A stretch of 64,000 nucleotides of DNA, taken from positions 2,976,001 through 3,040,000 of the forward strand of contig NZ_LT629688.1 in NCBI RefSeq assembly GCF_900101785.1, given 5' to 3'. The translations under genes and the position numbers were made by a program. Shown piece after piece: positions 53,736-64,000 of the stretch. Position 1 is the stretch's first letter. Every line of letters starts with the position of its first letter. Under the pieces are notes generated by a model. It ran no database searches. It saw only the letters and a program-made list of their open reading frames with translations, and was not told the origin of the DNA. Source of the DNA: Auraticoccus monumenti (GTDB taxonomy: Bacteria > Actinomycetota > Actinomycetes > Propionibacteriales > Propionibacteriaceae).

Positions 53736-53761
53736 GGGGCCGGTGCGCAGTGGCCGGCCCC
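53736..53761 (+). terminator. Hairpin terminator after the ABC operon
   Basis: GGGGCCGG (53736-53743), 10-nt loop, CCGGCCCC (53754-53761), 16 bp after the permease stop; no T-tract. The remaining 210 bp up to mnmA hold no gene that I can support. Confidence 0.5.
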
Positions 53762-53960
53762 TGCCTTCCGCCCTCCTGCACGCTGCCGTCCTCGGGCACG
53801 CCAGGTCCGGCGTCCGGGCGGCGGGTGGAGGTGGCCACGGAAGCCCCGCAGGCATGCACACGGGTGGTCCGGGCCTGGTGCCACGACACCGAGCGGGACC
53901 CGTGGTCGGGGCCAGGACGGGGCCGACGGTGACGCGTCAGCCCCTCCCGGCCCCGGCCGG

Positions 53961-53966
53961 TAGCCT
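53961..53966 (+). promoter_or_regulatory. -10 hexamer TAGCCT of mnmA (leaderless)
   Basis: TAGCCT ends 7 nt before the ATG of mnmA. It gives mnmA its own promoter despite separation from the desulfurase gene. Confidence 0.55.
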
Positions 53967-53973
53967 CGGGGGC

Positions 53974-55119
53974 ATGAAGGTCCTTGCAGCGATGTCCGGT
54001 GGCGTCGACTCCGCCGTCGCGGCGGCGCGCATGGTCGACGCGGGGCACGAGGTGACCGGCGTGCACCTGGCCCTCTCGCGCAACCCGCAGTCGTTCCGCT
54101 CCGGGTCGCGGGGCTGCTGCTCCCGCGAGGACGCCCACGACGCCCGCCGGGCCGCGGACGTGCTGGGCATCCCGTTCTACGTCTGGGACCTGTCGGAGCG
54201 CTTCGCCGAGGACGTGGTCGAGGACTTCGTCGCCGAGTACGCCGCCGGCCGCACGCCCAACCCCTGCCTGCGCTGCAACGAGAAGATCAAGTTCTCCGCG
54301 GTGCTGGAGCGCGGGGTGGCGCTCGGCTTCGACCGGGTGGTCACCGGCCACTACGCACGGCTGGTGGAGGGTCCCGGCGGCGTGGAGCTGCACCGAGCCG
54401 TGGACGCCGCCAAGGACCAGTCCTACGTGCTGGGGGTGCTGGGGCCGGAGCAGCTGGCGCGCTCGGCCTTCCCCCTGGGCGAGACGCCCAAGCCGGAGGT
54501 GCGCGCCGAGGCCGCCGCCCGCGGGCTGCTAGTGGCCGACAAGCCCGACAGCCACGACATCTGCTTCATCGCCGACGGCGACACCGCCGGCTTCCTGGCC
54601 TCGCGGCTGGGTCGCCGCCCCGGACCGATCGTCGACCAGGACGGCACCCGGGTCGGCGAGCACGAGGGCACCCACTCCTTCACCGTCGGGCAGCGCCGGG
54701 GTCTGCGGCTGGGGGTGCCGGCCGAGGACGGGCGACCGCGCTTCGTGCTGGACATCTCACCGGTGGACGCCACGGTGGTGGTCGGTCCGCGCGAGGCGTT
54801 GCAGGTCGACCGCATCGAGGCCGTCCGTCCCACCTGGACCCAGGACCCCGGGCCGGGGCCCTGGAGCGGTGAGGTCCAGCTCCGCGCGCACGGTGAGCCG
54901 GTGCCCGCCGACGTCCGTGCCGAGGGGGACCGCTGGCAGGTCCGGCTGCACCGTCCCGCCACCGGGGTGGCGCCGGGTCAGGCTGTGGTGCTCTACGCGG
55001 GGACCCGCGTCGTGGGCAGCGCCACGATCGACCGGGCCGTGGCCGACCGTGCCCACCCGGGCAGCGCCGTGGACGCACCCGTGGCGGACGGCTCGCGCTC
55101 GCCGGTGGGCGCCCGGTGA
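53974..55119 (+). CDS. mnmA: tRNA 2-thiouridylase MnmA (TrmU)
   Basis: Thiolates the wobble uridine 34 of Lys/Glu/Gln tRNAs using sulfur from the desulfurase pathway. 381 residues; PP-loop SGGVDS (8-13), catalytic Cys98 (NPCLRC) and Cys197 (HDICF) are conserved. The Arg/Ser-rich RSGSRGCCS loop (43-51) is typical of actinobacterial members. Starts at ATG 53974 (leaderless promoter), and overlaps the MetE-like gene by GTGA. Confidence 0.94.
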   Translation: MKVLAAMSGGVDSAVAAARMVDAGHEVTGVHLALSRNPQSFRSGSRGCCSREDAHDARRAADVLGIPFYVWDLSERFAEDVVEDFVAEYAAGRTPNPCLRCNEKIKFSAVLERGVALGFDRVVTGHYARLVEGPGGVELHRAVDAAKDQSYVLGVLGPEQLARSAFPLGETPKPEVRAEAAARGLLVADKPDSHDICFIADGDTAGFLASRLGRRPGPIVDQDGTRVGEHEGTHSFTVGQRRGLRLGVPAEDGRPRFVLDISPVDATVVVGPREALQVDRIEAVRPTWTQDPGPGPWSGEVQLRAHGEPVPADVRAEGDRWQVRLHRPATGVAPGQAVVLYAGTRVVGSATIDRAVADRAHPGSAVDAPVADGSRSPVGAR

Positions 55120-56121
55120 GCACCGGGGAGGGCGTCCGCGTCACCGGGGTGGGGTCCTGGCCGGGCACCGACGCCGCCGGGGCGATCCGACTCACCCTCG
55201 GTGAGCTGGGGGAGCAGGGCAGTCCGGGGGAGCCGTACCTGCCGGAGCTCCCGGCTCGTGGCGTCACCGCCCAGCTGGTCGGGCGCACCGGCGCGGTGCT
55301 GTCCGGGCTCAGCCTGGACCTGCAGCCGGCCGGGTGGCGGCTGACCGACGCCCTCGGGGTGGACGCCCGCCGTGCCCGCTCGCTGCTGCGTCAGGACCTG
55401 GACCTGCTGGAGGAGGAGGCCCAGGGCTACTCGGGCCCGTTCACCCTGACCGTGGCCGGGCCGTGGACGCTGGCCGCCTCGGTCGAGCGCCCGCGAGGGG
55501 ACCGGGTCCTCGCCGACCACGGCGCCCGTCGCGAGCTGGCCGAGAGCCTCACCGAGGGGCTGTCCGCGCTGGTGTCCGACCTCCGACGCCGGCTGCCCGG
55601 GCTGGCCCTGGCCGTCCAGCTGGACGAGCCGCTGCTGCCCACCGTGCTGGCCGGCGGGATCCGGACCGCGAGCGGGTTCTCCCGCCACCGCAGCGTCGGG
55701 CGGCCGGAGGCCAGCGAGACGCTGTCCCGGCTGGTGGAGGCGGTGCGGGCCGCCGGTGCGGTGGACGTCCGGCTGCACTGCTGCGCTGCCGGGCTGGACC
55801 TGCCGCTGGTGCTCGGCGCCGGGTTCGGCACCGTGCTGCTGGACGCCGAGCGTCTCGGCCGGGCCGATCTCGACCTGCTCGGGGAGACCCTGGACGGTGG
55901 CCGCGCGGCACTCGGCCTCGGTGTCCAGCCCACCGCCGTGGCCGACGCGGCACTCGGCCCCGACGAGCTGTCCCGACGGGCGCTGGCCCTGCTGCGCCCC
56001 CTCGAGCTCGGCCCCGCCGTCGCCGGACGGGTGCTCCTCACCCCGGCCTGCGGGCTGGCCGGGTGGACCCCCGGCCCCGCGACCCAGGTGCTGCGCTCGC
56101 TGCTGCGGGCCGCCGACATCG

Positions 56122-56144
<23 letters not shown>
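55116..56144 (+). CDS. MetE C-terminal-like / UROD-fold methyltransferase homologue
   Basis: A 342-residue protein similar to the catalytic C-terminal half of cobalamin-independent methionine synthase and orthologous by neighbourhood to mycobacterial Rv3015c. The zinc-ligand pattern is visible: His-Cys in VRLHCCAAG and Cys in [12 protein letters not shown], like the HxC...C of MetE. The N-terminal MetE half is missing, so it is unlikely to be a full methionine synthase. GTG start overlaps mnmA by 4 nt; the last 23 bp overlap the convergent membrane-protein gene. Confidence 0.82.
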
Positions 56145-59090
<2,946 letters not shown>

Positions 59091-59103
59091 CTACGCTCCA
59101 GGC

Positions 59104-59313
59104 GTGGCCAAGAAGATCTTCTCCGACCTCAACCTGCACGGGAGCACCCCGGTCCAGGTGCGCCCCAACATGGGCGGGTCGGGCCCGGAGCTGGTCCCGG
59201 GGACGCGGGCGAAGAAGCGTCAGCGCTGGCTGGTGGTGCTGCTGTTCGTGGTGGCGCTGCTGGTGGTGGCGGGCGTGTTCTGGTTCCTGGTCACCCAGCT
59301 CACCACCCAGTGA
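59104..59313 (+). CDS. Small single-pass membrane protein, 69 residues
   Basis: Polar N-terminus (MAKKIFSDLNLHGSTPVQVR), RAKKRQRW positive segment, then a transmembrane helix (about 42-65) and a short TTQ end, so the N-terminus should face the cytoplasm. TACGCT (59092-59097) ends 6 nt before the GTG. Function unknown; position between divergent ligA and the convergent ACT gene. Confidence 0.65.
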   Translation: MAKKIFSDLNLHGSTPVQVRPNMGGSGPELVPGTRAKKRQRWLVVLLFVVALLVVAGVFWFLVTQLTTQ

Positions 59314-59325
59314 GGCGGCCCGTCC

Positions 59326-59949
59326 TCAGCCGACGGCCATCGCGCAGAGGTGCTTGAGCCGCGCCAGCTCCGAGGCCATGAACGCCGGCCCGCCCTGCCG
59401 TCCGATCACCAGCGTGCGGTCCGCCCCGACCGGGGCGATCGCCGCGGTCGTCTCGCCCCAGGACTCCACCCAGTTCTCGGCCAGCTCGACGCTGTGGGTC
59501 AGGTCGACCGGCTCCAGCTGAGCCACCGCGTCGGTGGTCAGGTCCGGGGCCAGCTCGGTGCCGAGCAGGACCTGCTTGGCGTGGGCGTCGATCAGCAGGG
59601 CCCAGTGGCAGTGGAAGACCAGCGGCGCGGACTCGGTCAGGATGTCCGCCGCGCGCTCGGGGCTCTGCTGCATCCGCTCCAGCGCCTCGATGTCGGACTC
59701 CAGCCCGCCGCCCTCGGGGTAGCGGGAGAACCACAGCACCCGGACGCCCTCGATGGCGGTGCAGGCGCTGACCAGGTTGTCCGGCATGGCGCCGTTGGGC
59801 AGGTTGAGCATGAAGTCGTCGACCGCCTGGCCGTCCTGCTTGCCCACGATCTCCACCGAGCGGATGTCGGCGCCCACGGTGCCGACGGCGCTGGCCACCG
59901 CGCCCAGGGAACCGGGCCGGTCGGGGAGGGACACGCGCATCAGGAACAC
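59326..59949 (-). CDS. ACT-domain protein (Rv3013-like)
   Basis: A 207-residue protein with an N-terminal ACT domain (about 4-75; RVSLPDRPGSLGAVASAVGTVGADI and VDDFMLNLPNG) and a C-terminal GAF-like segment ending in MASELARLKHLCAMAVG. Family members bind amino-acid effectors; orthologues lie between ligA and gatC in mycobacteria. The GTG start at 59949 is preferred (GAGAAT ends 6 nt upstream; family begins MFLLRVSLPD); an ATG at 59967 would add six residues. Confidence 0.85.
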   Translation of the reverse strand: MFLMRVSLPDRPGSLGAVASAVGTVGADIRSVEIVGKQDGQAVDDFMLNLPNGAMPDNLVSACTAIEGVRVLWFSRYPEGGGLESDIEALERMQQSPERAADILTESAPLVFHCHWALLIDAHAKQVLLGTELAPDLTTDAVAQLEPVDLTHSVELAENWVESWGETTAAIAPVGADRTLVIGRQGGPAFMASELARLKHLCAMAVG

Positions 59950-60100
59950 GACGTCATTCTCACCCATCTTTGCTACGGAGGTGTAACCCCTCCACCGGAG
60001 CGCCCCCGTTCCGCAGCCGGACCGGTGGCGACCGGGAACCCCTAGGATGGATCGGCGCAGGAGCGCGACGCACGACGACGACAGCGAACAGGAGCACCCG

Positions 60101-60397
60101 GTGGCGCTGACACCCGACGACGTGGCCAAGCTGGCACGGCTGGCCCGGATCGACCTCACCCCCGCGGAGCTGGAGCACCTCGCGCCCCAGCTCGAGGGCA
60201 TCCTGGAGGCGGTCGCCTCGGTGCAGCAGGTGCGGGACGCCGACGTCCCGCCCACCTCGCACGCGCTGCCGCTGACCAACGTCTTCCGCCCCGACATGGT
60301 CCAGCCGTCGCTGCCGGTCGAGGCCGCCCTGGCAGGGGCGCCCGCCGCGGAGGAGTCGCGCTTCCGCGTCCCCCAGATCCTGGGCGAGGAGGCCTGA
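60101..60397 (+). CDS. gatC: Asp-tRNA(Asn)/Glu-tRNA(Gln) amidotransferase subunit C
   Basis: 98-residue helical connector that holds GatA and GatB together. [27 protein letters not shown] is the family N-terminus and [10 protein letters not shown] the usual C-terminus. GTG at 60101 is chosen with AGGAG (60090-60094) as ribosome site; an upstream in-frame ATG at 60047 lies inside the likely -10 (TAGGAT, 60043-60048). Heads the gatCAB operon; TGATG overlap with gatA. Confidence 0.94.
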   Translation: MALTPDDVAKLARLARIDLTPAELEHLAPQLEGILEAVASVQQVRDADVPPTSHALPLTNVFRPDMVQPSLPVEAALAGAPAAEESRFRVPQILGEEA

Positions 60398-61911
60398 TGA
60401 GCACGAGCCCGCACCTGACCAGCACCGCCGCCGACCTGGCCGCCGGGATCGCCGCCGGCACCTTCAGCAGCGAGGAGGTGACCCGCGCCCACCTGGACCG
60501 CATCGCGGCGGTGGACACCGAGGTGCACGCCTTCCTCCACGTCGACGGCGAGCGCGCCCTGGAGGCGGCCCGCGCGGTCGACGCCAAGGTCGCCGCCGGC
60601 GAGCCCGTCGGCCCGCTGGCCGGCGTCCCGCTCGGGCTGAAGGACGTCCTCACCATGCAGGGCGCGCCGACCACCTGCGGCTCGCGCATCCTGCAGGGCT
60701 GGTACCCGCCCTACGACGCCACCGTCACCACCCGGCTGCTGCAGGCCGGTCTGGTGGTGCTGGGCAAGACCAACATGGACGAGTTCGCGATGGGCTCCTC
60801 GACGGAGAACAGCGCCTACGGCCCCACCCGCAACCCCTGGGACACCAGCCGCATCCCCGGCGGCTCCGGCGGCGGCTCGTCCGCCGCGCTGGCCGCCTTC
60901 GAGGCGCCGCTGACCATCGGCACCGACACCGGCGGCTCGATCCGCCAGCCGGCCGCGGTCACCGGCACCGTCGGGGTCAAGCCCACCTACGGCGGAACCT
61001 CCCGCTACGGGCTGGTGGCGCTGGCCTCCAGCCTGGACCAGCCCGGGCCCTGCGCCCGCACGGTCCTGGACGCGGCCCTGCTGCACCAGGTGATCGGCGG
61101 CCACGACCCCCGTGACAGCACCTCGATCGACGCCCCCGTCCCCGACGTGGTCGCCGCGGCGCGCTCCGGCGACGTCCGCGGGCTGCGGGTCGGCGTCGTC
61201 CGCGAGCTGGGCGGGGAGGGCTACCAGCCCGGCGTCACCCAGCGCTTCACCGAGGCCGTCGAGCTGCTGTCCTCTCTGGGCGCGGAGGTCGTCGAGGTCT
61301 CCTGCCCGAGCTTCGAGCAGGCGCTGGCCGCCTACTACCTGATCCTGCCCAGCGAGGCCTCCTCGAACCTGGCCAAGTTCGACGCCATGCGCTTCGGGCT
61401 CCGCGTCGGCGACGACGGCAGCCACAGCGCGGAGGAGGTGATGAACCTGACCCGCGAGGCCGGGTTCGGCGACGAGGTGAAGCGACGCATCATCATCGGC
61501 ACCTACGCCCTCTCCAGCGGCTACTACGACGCCTACTACGGCTCCGCGCAGAAGGTCCGCACGCTGATCGTGCGCGACTTCCAGGCCGCCTTCGAGACCG
61601 TCGACGTGCTGGTCTCCCCGACCACGCCGACCACGGCGTGGCCGCTGGGGGAGCGGGTGGACGACCCGCTGGCCATGTACGCCGCCGACCTGTGCACCAT
61701 CCCCAGCAACCTGGCCGGCAACGCCTCGGCCTCCTTCCCGGTCGGGCTGTCCCCCGAGGACGGGCTGCCGGTGGGCCTGCAGGTGATGGCCCCGCCGATG
61801 GCCGACGACCGGCTGTACCTGGTCGGGGCCGCCCTCGAGCGGGCCCTGACCGAGCGGTGGGGCGGACCGCTGCTCGACCGCATCGACGCACTCCAGGAGG
61901 TCCCGGCATGA
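60397..61911 (+). CDS. gatA: Asp-tRNA(Asn)/Glu-tRNA(Gln) amidotransferase subunit A
   Basis: Glutaminase subunit releasing ammonia for transamidation. 504 residues; amidase-signature triad Lys82 (GLKDV), cis-Ser157 (PGGSGGGSS) and Ser181 (TGGSIRQP). Domain order and length are standard. ATG overlaps the gatC stop; its stop overlaps the gatB ATG. Confidence 0.97.
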   Translation: MSTSPHLTSTAADLAAGIAAGTFSSEEVTRAHLDRIAAVDTEVHAFLHVDGERALEAARAVDAKVAAGEPVGPLAGVPLGLKDVLTMQGAPTTCGSRILQGWYPPYDATVTTRLLQAGLVVLGKTNMDEFAMGSSTENSAYGPTRNPWDTSRIPGGSGGGSSAALAAFEAPLTIGTDTGGSIRQPAAVTGTVGVKPTYGGTSRYGLVALASSLDQPGPCARTVLDAALLHQVIGGHDPRDSTSIDAPVPDVVAAARSGDVRGLRVGVVRELGGEGYQPGVTQRFTEAVELLSSLGAEVVEVSCPSFEQALAAYYLILPSEASSNLAKFDAMRFGLRVGDDGSHSAEEVMNLTREAGFGDEVKRRIIIGTYALSSGYYDAYYGSAQKVRTLIVRDFQAAFETVDVLVSPTTPTTAWPLGERVDDPLAMYAADLCTIPSNLAGNASASFPVGLSPEDGLPVGLQVMAPPMADDRLYLVGAALERALTERWGGPLLDRIDALQEVPA

Positions 61912-63401
61912 CGGACACGGTGCTGTCCTACGAGGACGCGATCGCCAGCTACGACCCGGTGATGGGCCTGGAGGTCCACGTCGAGCTGGGCACCGCGTCC
62001 AAGATGTTCTGCGGCTGCTCGACCGCCTTCGGCGCCCCGCCCAACACCCAGACCTGCCCGGTCTGCCTGGGGCTGCCGGGCTCGCTGCCGGTGGTCAACG
62101 CGACCGCGATCGAGTCCGCGATCCGCATCGGGCTGGCGCTGAACTGCTCGATCGCGAGCTGGTGCCGGTTCGCACGGAAGAACTACTTCTACCCCGACCA
62201 GCCGAAGAACTACCAGATCTCCCAGTACGACGAGCCCATCGCCTTCGAGGGCTGGCTGGAGGTCGACGTCGACGGCGAGCCGTTCCGGGTCGAGATCGAG
62301 CGCGCCCACATGGAGGAGGACACCGGCAAGTCGCTGCACGTGGGTGGCGCCACCGGACGCATCCACGGCGCCAGCCACTCCCTGCTGGACTACAACCGCT
62401 CCGGCGTGCCGCTGATCGAGATCGTCACCAAGCCCATCGAGGGCGCCGGGGAGCGGGCACCGCAGGTGGCCAGGGCCTACGTCCAGCACCTGCGCGACCT
62501 GCTCCGCGGGCTCGGCGTGTCGGAGGCCAAGATGGAGCAGGGCGCCCTGCGCTGCGACGCCAACCTCTCGCTGCGCCCGGACCCGTCGGCCCCGCTGGGC
62601 ACCCGGACCGAGACCAAGAACGTCAACTCGCTGCGCAGCGTCGAGCGGGCGGTCCGCTACGAGATCACCCGCCAGGCCGCGCTGCTGCGCGAGGGCGGCC
62701 GGGTCACCCAGGAGACCCGGCACTGGCAGGAGGACTCCGGCACCACGTCCCCGGGTCGGAGCAAGGAGACCGCGGAGGACTACCGCTACTTCCCCGAGCC
62801 GGACCTGGTGCCGGTGGCCCCGGACCCGGCCTGGGTGGAGGAGCTGCGGGCGACCCTGCCCGAGCCGCCGGCCGAGCGCCGTCGCCGGCTGCTGGCGGAC
62901 TGGGGGTTCTCGGACCTCGAGATGCGCGACGTGGTCAGCTCCGGCGCGCTGGACCTGATCGAGCAGACCGTCGCCGCCGGCTGCGCCCCCCAGGCCGCCC
63001 GCAAGTGGTGGGCCGGTGAGCTGGCCCGCCGGGCCAACGAGACCGGTGTGGAGCTGCACGAGCTGGCCATCAGCCCCGCCCAGGTGGCCGGGGTGCAGCA
63101 GCTGGTCGAGGCCGGGACGGTCAACGACAAGCTGGCCCGGCAGGTCATCGAGGGGGTGCTGGCCGGTGAGGGCGAGCCCGAGCAGGTGGTGGCCTCCCGC
63201 GGGCTGGCCGTGGTCTCCGACGACGGCGCCCTCGGTGCGGCGGTGGACGCGGCGATCGCCGCGAACCCGGACGTGGCCGAGAAGATCCGCGCCGGCAAGG
63301 TGCAGGCGGCCGGTGCGCTGATCGGTGCGGTGATGAAGGAGATGCGGGGCAAGGCCGACGCCGCCCGGGTCCGCGAGCTCGTCCTCGAGCGGCTCTCCTG
63401 A
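61908..63401 (+). CDS. gatB: Asp-tRNA(Asn)/Glu-tRNA(Gln) amidotransferase subunit B
   Basis: Kinase/tRNA-binding subunit. 497 residues: [32 protein letters not shown] (zinc-ligand cysteines and the kinase cradle), [24 protein letters not shown]-like [25 protein letters not shown], and C-terminal YqeY-like tail (about 390-497). Window organism therefore makes Gln-tRNA and/or Asn-tRNA by transamidation. Starts by ATGA overlap with gatA. Confidence 0.97.
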   Translation: MTDTVLSYEDAIASYDPVMGLEVHVELGTASKMFCGCSTAFGAPPNTQTCPVCLGLPGSLPVVNATAIESAIRIGLALNCSIASWCRFARKNYFYPDQPKNYQISQYDEPIAFEGWLEVDVDGEPFRVEIERAHMEEDTGKSLHVGGATGRIHGASHSLLDYNRSGVPLIEIVTKPIEGAGERAPQVARAYVQHLRDLLRGLGVSEAKMEQGALRCDANLSLRPDPSAPLGTRTETKNVNSLRSVERAVRYEITRQAALLREGGRVTQETRHWQEDSGTTSPGRSKETAEDYRYFPEPDLVPVAPDPAWVEELRATLPEPPAERRRRLLADWGFSDLEMRDVVSSGALDLIEQTVAAGCAPQAARKWWAGELARRANETGVELHELAISPAQVAGVQQLVEAGTVNDKLARQVIEGVLAGEGEPEQVVASRGLAVVSDDGALGAAVDAAIAANPDVAEKIRAGKVQAAGALIGAVMKEMRGKADAARVRELVLERLS

Positions 63402-63402
63402 G

Positions 63403-63969
63403 ATGAGCGGGGCGGCGCCCGCCGCCGGGGTGGCCCGGGCGCCGGCCGGCGAGGTCTGGCACTTCAGCGAGGACCCGGGCATCACCGAGTTCGTCCCGCA
63501 CGTCGCCGCCACCGCCCGGCAGCCGGAGGCCTTCGTCTGGGCCGTGGACGGCGACCGCTGCCCGGACTACTGGTTCCCGCGGCAGTGCCCGCGGGCCATG
63601 GCCTGGCGGACCCCGGGCAGCGGGCCGGAGGTCGGGGACCGGCTGCTGGGCGGGGGCGTGCAGCGCGTCCACGGCATCGAGTACCCGTGGCTGCGGGCAC
63701 TGACGACCACGACCGTGCACGCCTACCCCTTCGCGGCCGAGCAGTTCCGCCCCTTCGGCGACCCGCCGCACGCCTACGTCAGCGAGCAGCTGGTGCGGCC
63801 CCTGCGCCCACCGCTGCCGGTCACCGACCTGGTCGAGCAGCACGAGCGGGCCGGCATCCAGCTGCGGGTGGTCACGGACCTGTTCAGCTGGTGGGCCGAG
63901 GTGGTGCCCTCAGGGTTGGGTTTCTCCGGCATCCGCCTCCGCAACTCCCCGAACGTCCGCGAAGTCTGA
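63403..63969 (+). CDS. DUF6886-like protein
   Basis: A 188-residue soluble protein. EVWHFSEDPGITEFVPHVA, FVWAVDGDRCPDYWFPRQCPRAMAW and an ending VVPSGLGFSGIRLRNSPNV match the DUF6886 family, with which it shares length and motif order. Function unknown; two His residues and an acidic patch are visible but no known active site. ATG 1 bp after the gatB stop codon, so co-transcribed with gatCAB. Confidence 0.78.
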   Translation: MSGAAPAAGVARAPAGEVWHFSEDPGITEFVPHVAATARQPEAFVWAVDGDRCPDYWFPRQCPRAMAWRTPGSGPEVGDRLLGGGVQRVHGIEYPWLRALTTTTVHAYPFAAEQFRPFGDPPHAYVSEQLVRPLRPPLPVTDLVEQHERAGIQLRVVTDLFSWWAEVVPSGLGFSGIRLRNSPNVREV

Positions 63970-64000
63970 CCCCGCCCGCCCAGCCGGCGCGGCGAGTCGC

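Overview
The window is chromosomal DNA of a very high-GC actinobacterium. Gene content, lineage-typical proteins (NucS, GlgE, actinobacterial GatCAB/LigA neighbourhood) and frequent GTG starts point to the Propionibacteriales (Propionibacteriaceae or Nocardioidaceae type); the genus cannot be fixed from sequence reading alone. It is densely packed with 57 supportable protein genes and no rRNA, tRNA, CRISPR array, phage or insertion sequence that I can recognise. The first gene (cob(I)alamin adenosyltransferase) is cut by the window edge.

Region 1 (1-7.6 kb): adenosyltransferase, a cyclophilin lipoprotein, an exonuclease-polymerase of the PolA family, an alpha/beta hydrolase, a GNAT enzyme, the mismatch endonuclease NucS with a divergent small zinc-knuckle protein, and two tandem paralogous membrane-anchored proteins of unknown function.
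Region 2 (7.7-18.7 kb): an acyl-CoA/B12 block: DivIVA-like coiled-coil protein (Scy/FilP neighbourhood of Streptomyces), methylmalonyl-CoA epimerase, thiolase, MeaB GTPase, PH-domain protein, MarR regulator, a glycosyltransferase-like protein, a CMP-sugar synthetase fused to a HAD domain, and an isobutyryl-CoA mutase large subunit. With the adenosyltransferase this supplies AdoCbl, its G-protein chaperone and a mutase.
Region 3 (18.8-29 kb): TrkA-type channel protein, DUF1990, cupin, phosphoglucomutase, phosphotransferase, YbbN-like co-chaperone (ending in a 17-bp tandem repeat), a FnIII/PL4-like protein with PhoD phosphatase, DUF6194.
Region 4 (28.9-41.7 kb): glycogen / alpha-glucan metabolism: glgE-mak-glgB-(GNAT/Nudix) on the minus strand, divergent glgP, a Tat-exported helical-barrel protein, and glgX. 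TreS is not in the cluster.
Region 5 (41.8-48.4 kb): enoyl-CoA hydratase-methyltransferase-hexapeptide acyltransferase operon, an exported protein, etfB-etfA, cysteine desulfurase.
Region 6 (48.5-53.7 kb): a two-component system divergent from a MacB-type ABC transporter, sitting inside the otherwise conserved iscS-mnmA neighbourhood.
Region 7 (54-64 kb): mnmA, MetE-like protein, ligA, ACT-domain protein, gatCAB, DUF6886.

A striking feature at the DNA level is that about twenty genes have a TAnnnT-like (or CAnnnT/GAnnnT) -10 hexamer ending 6-8 nt before an ATG/GTG, i.e. they look leaderless; I used this to choose many starts. Three promoter regions carry clear palindromic candidate operators (before the mutase, before etfBA, and between the histidine kinase and ABC genes), and the glgE/glgP divergent promoter carries an 11-bp direct repeat.
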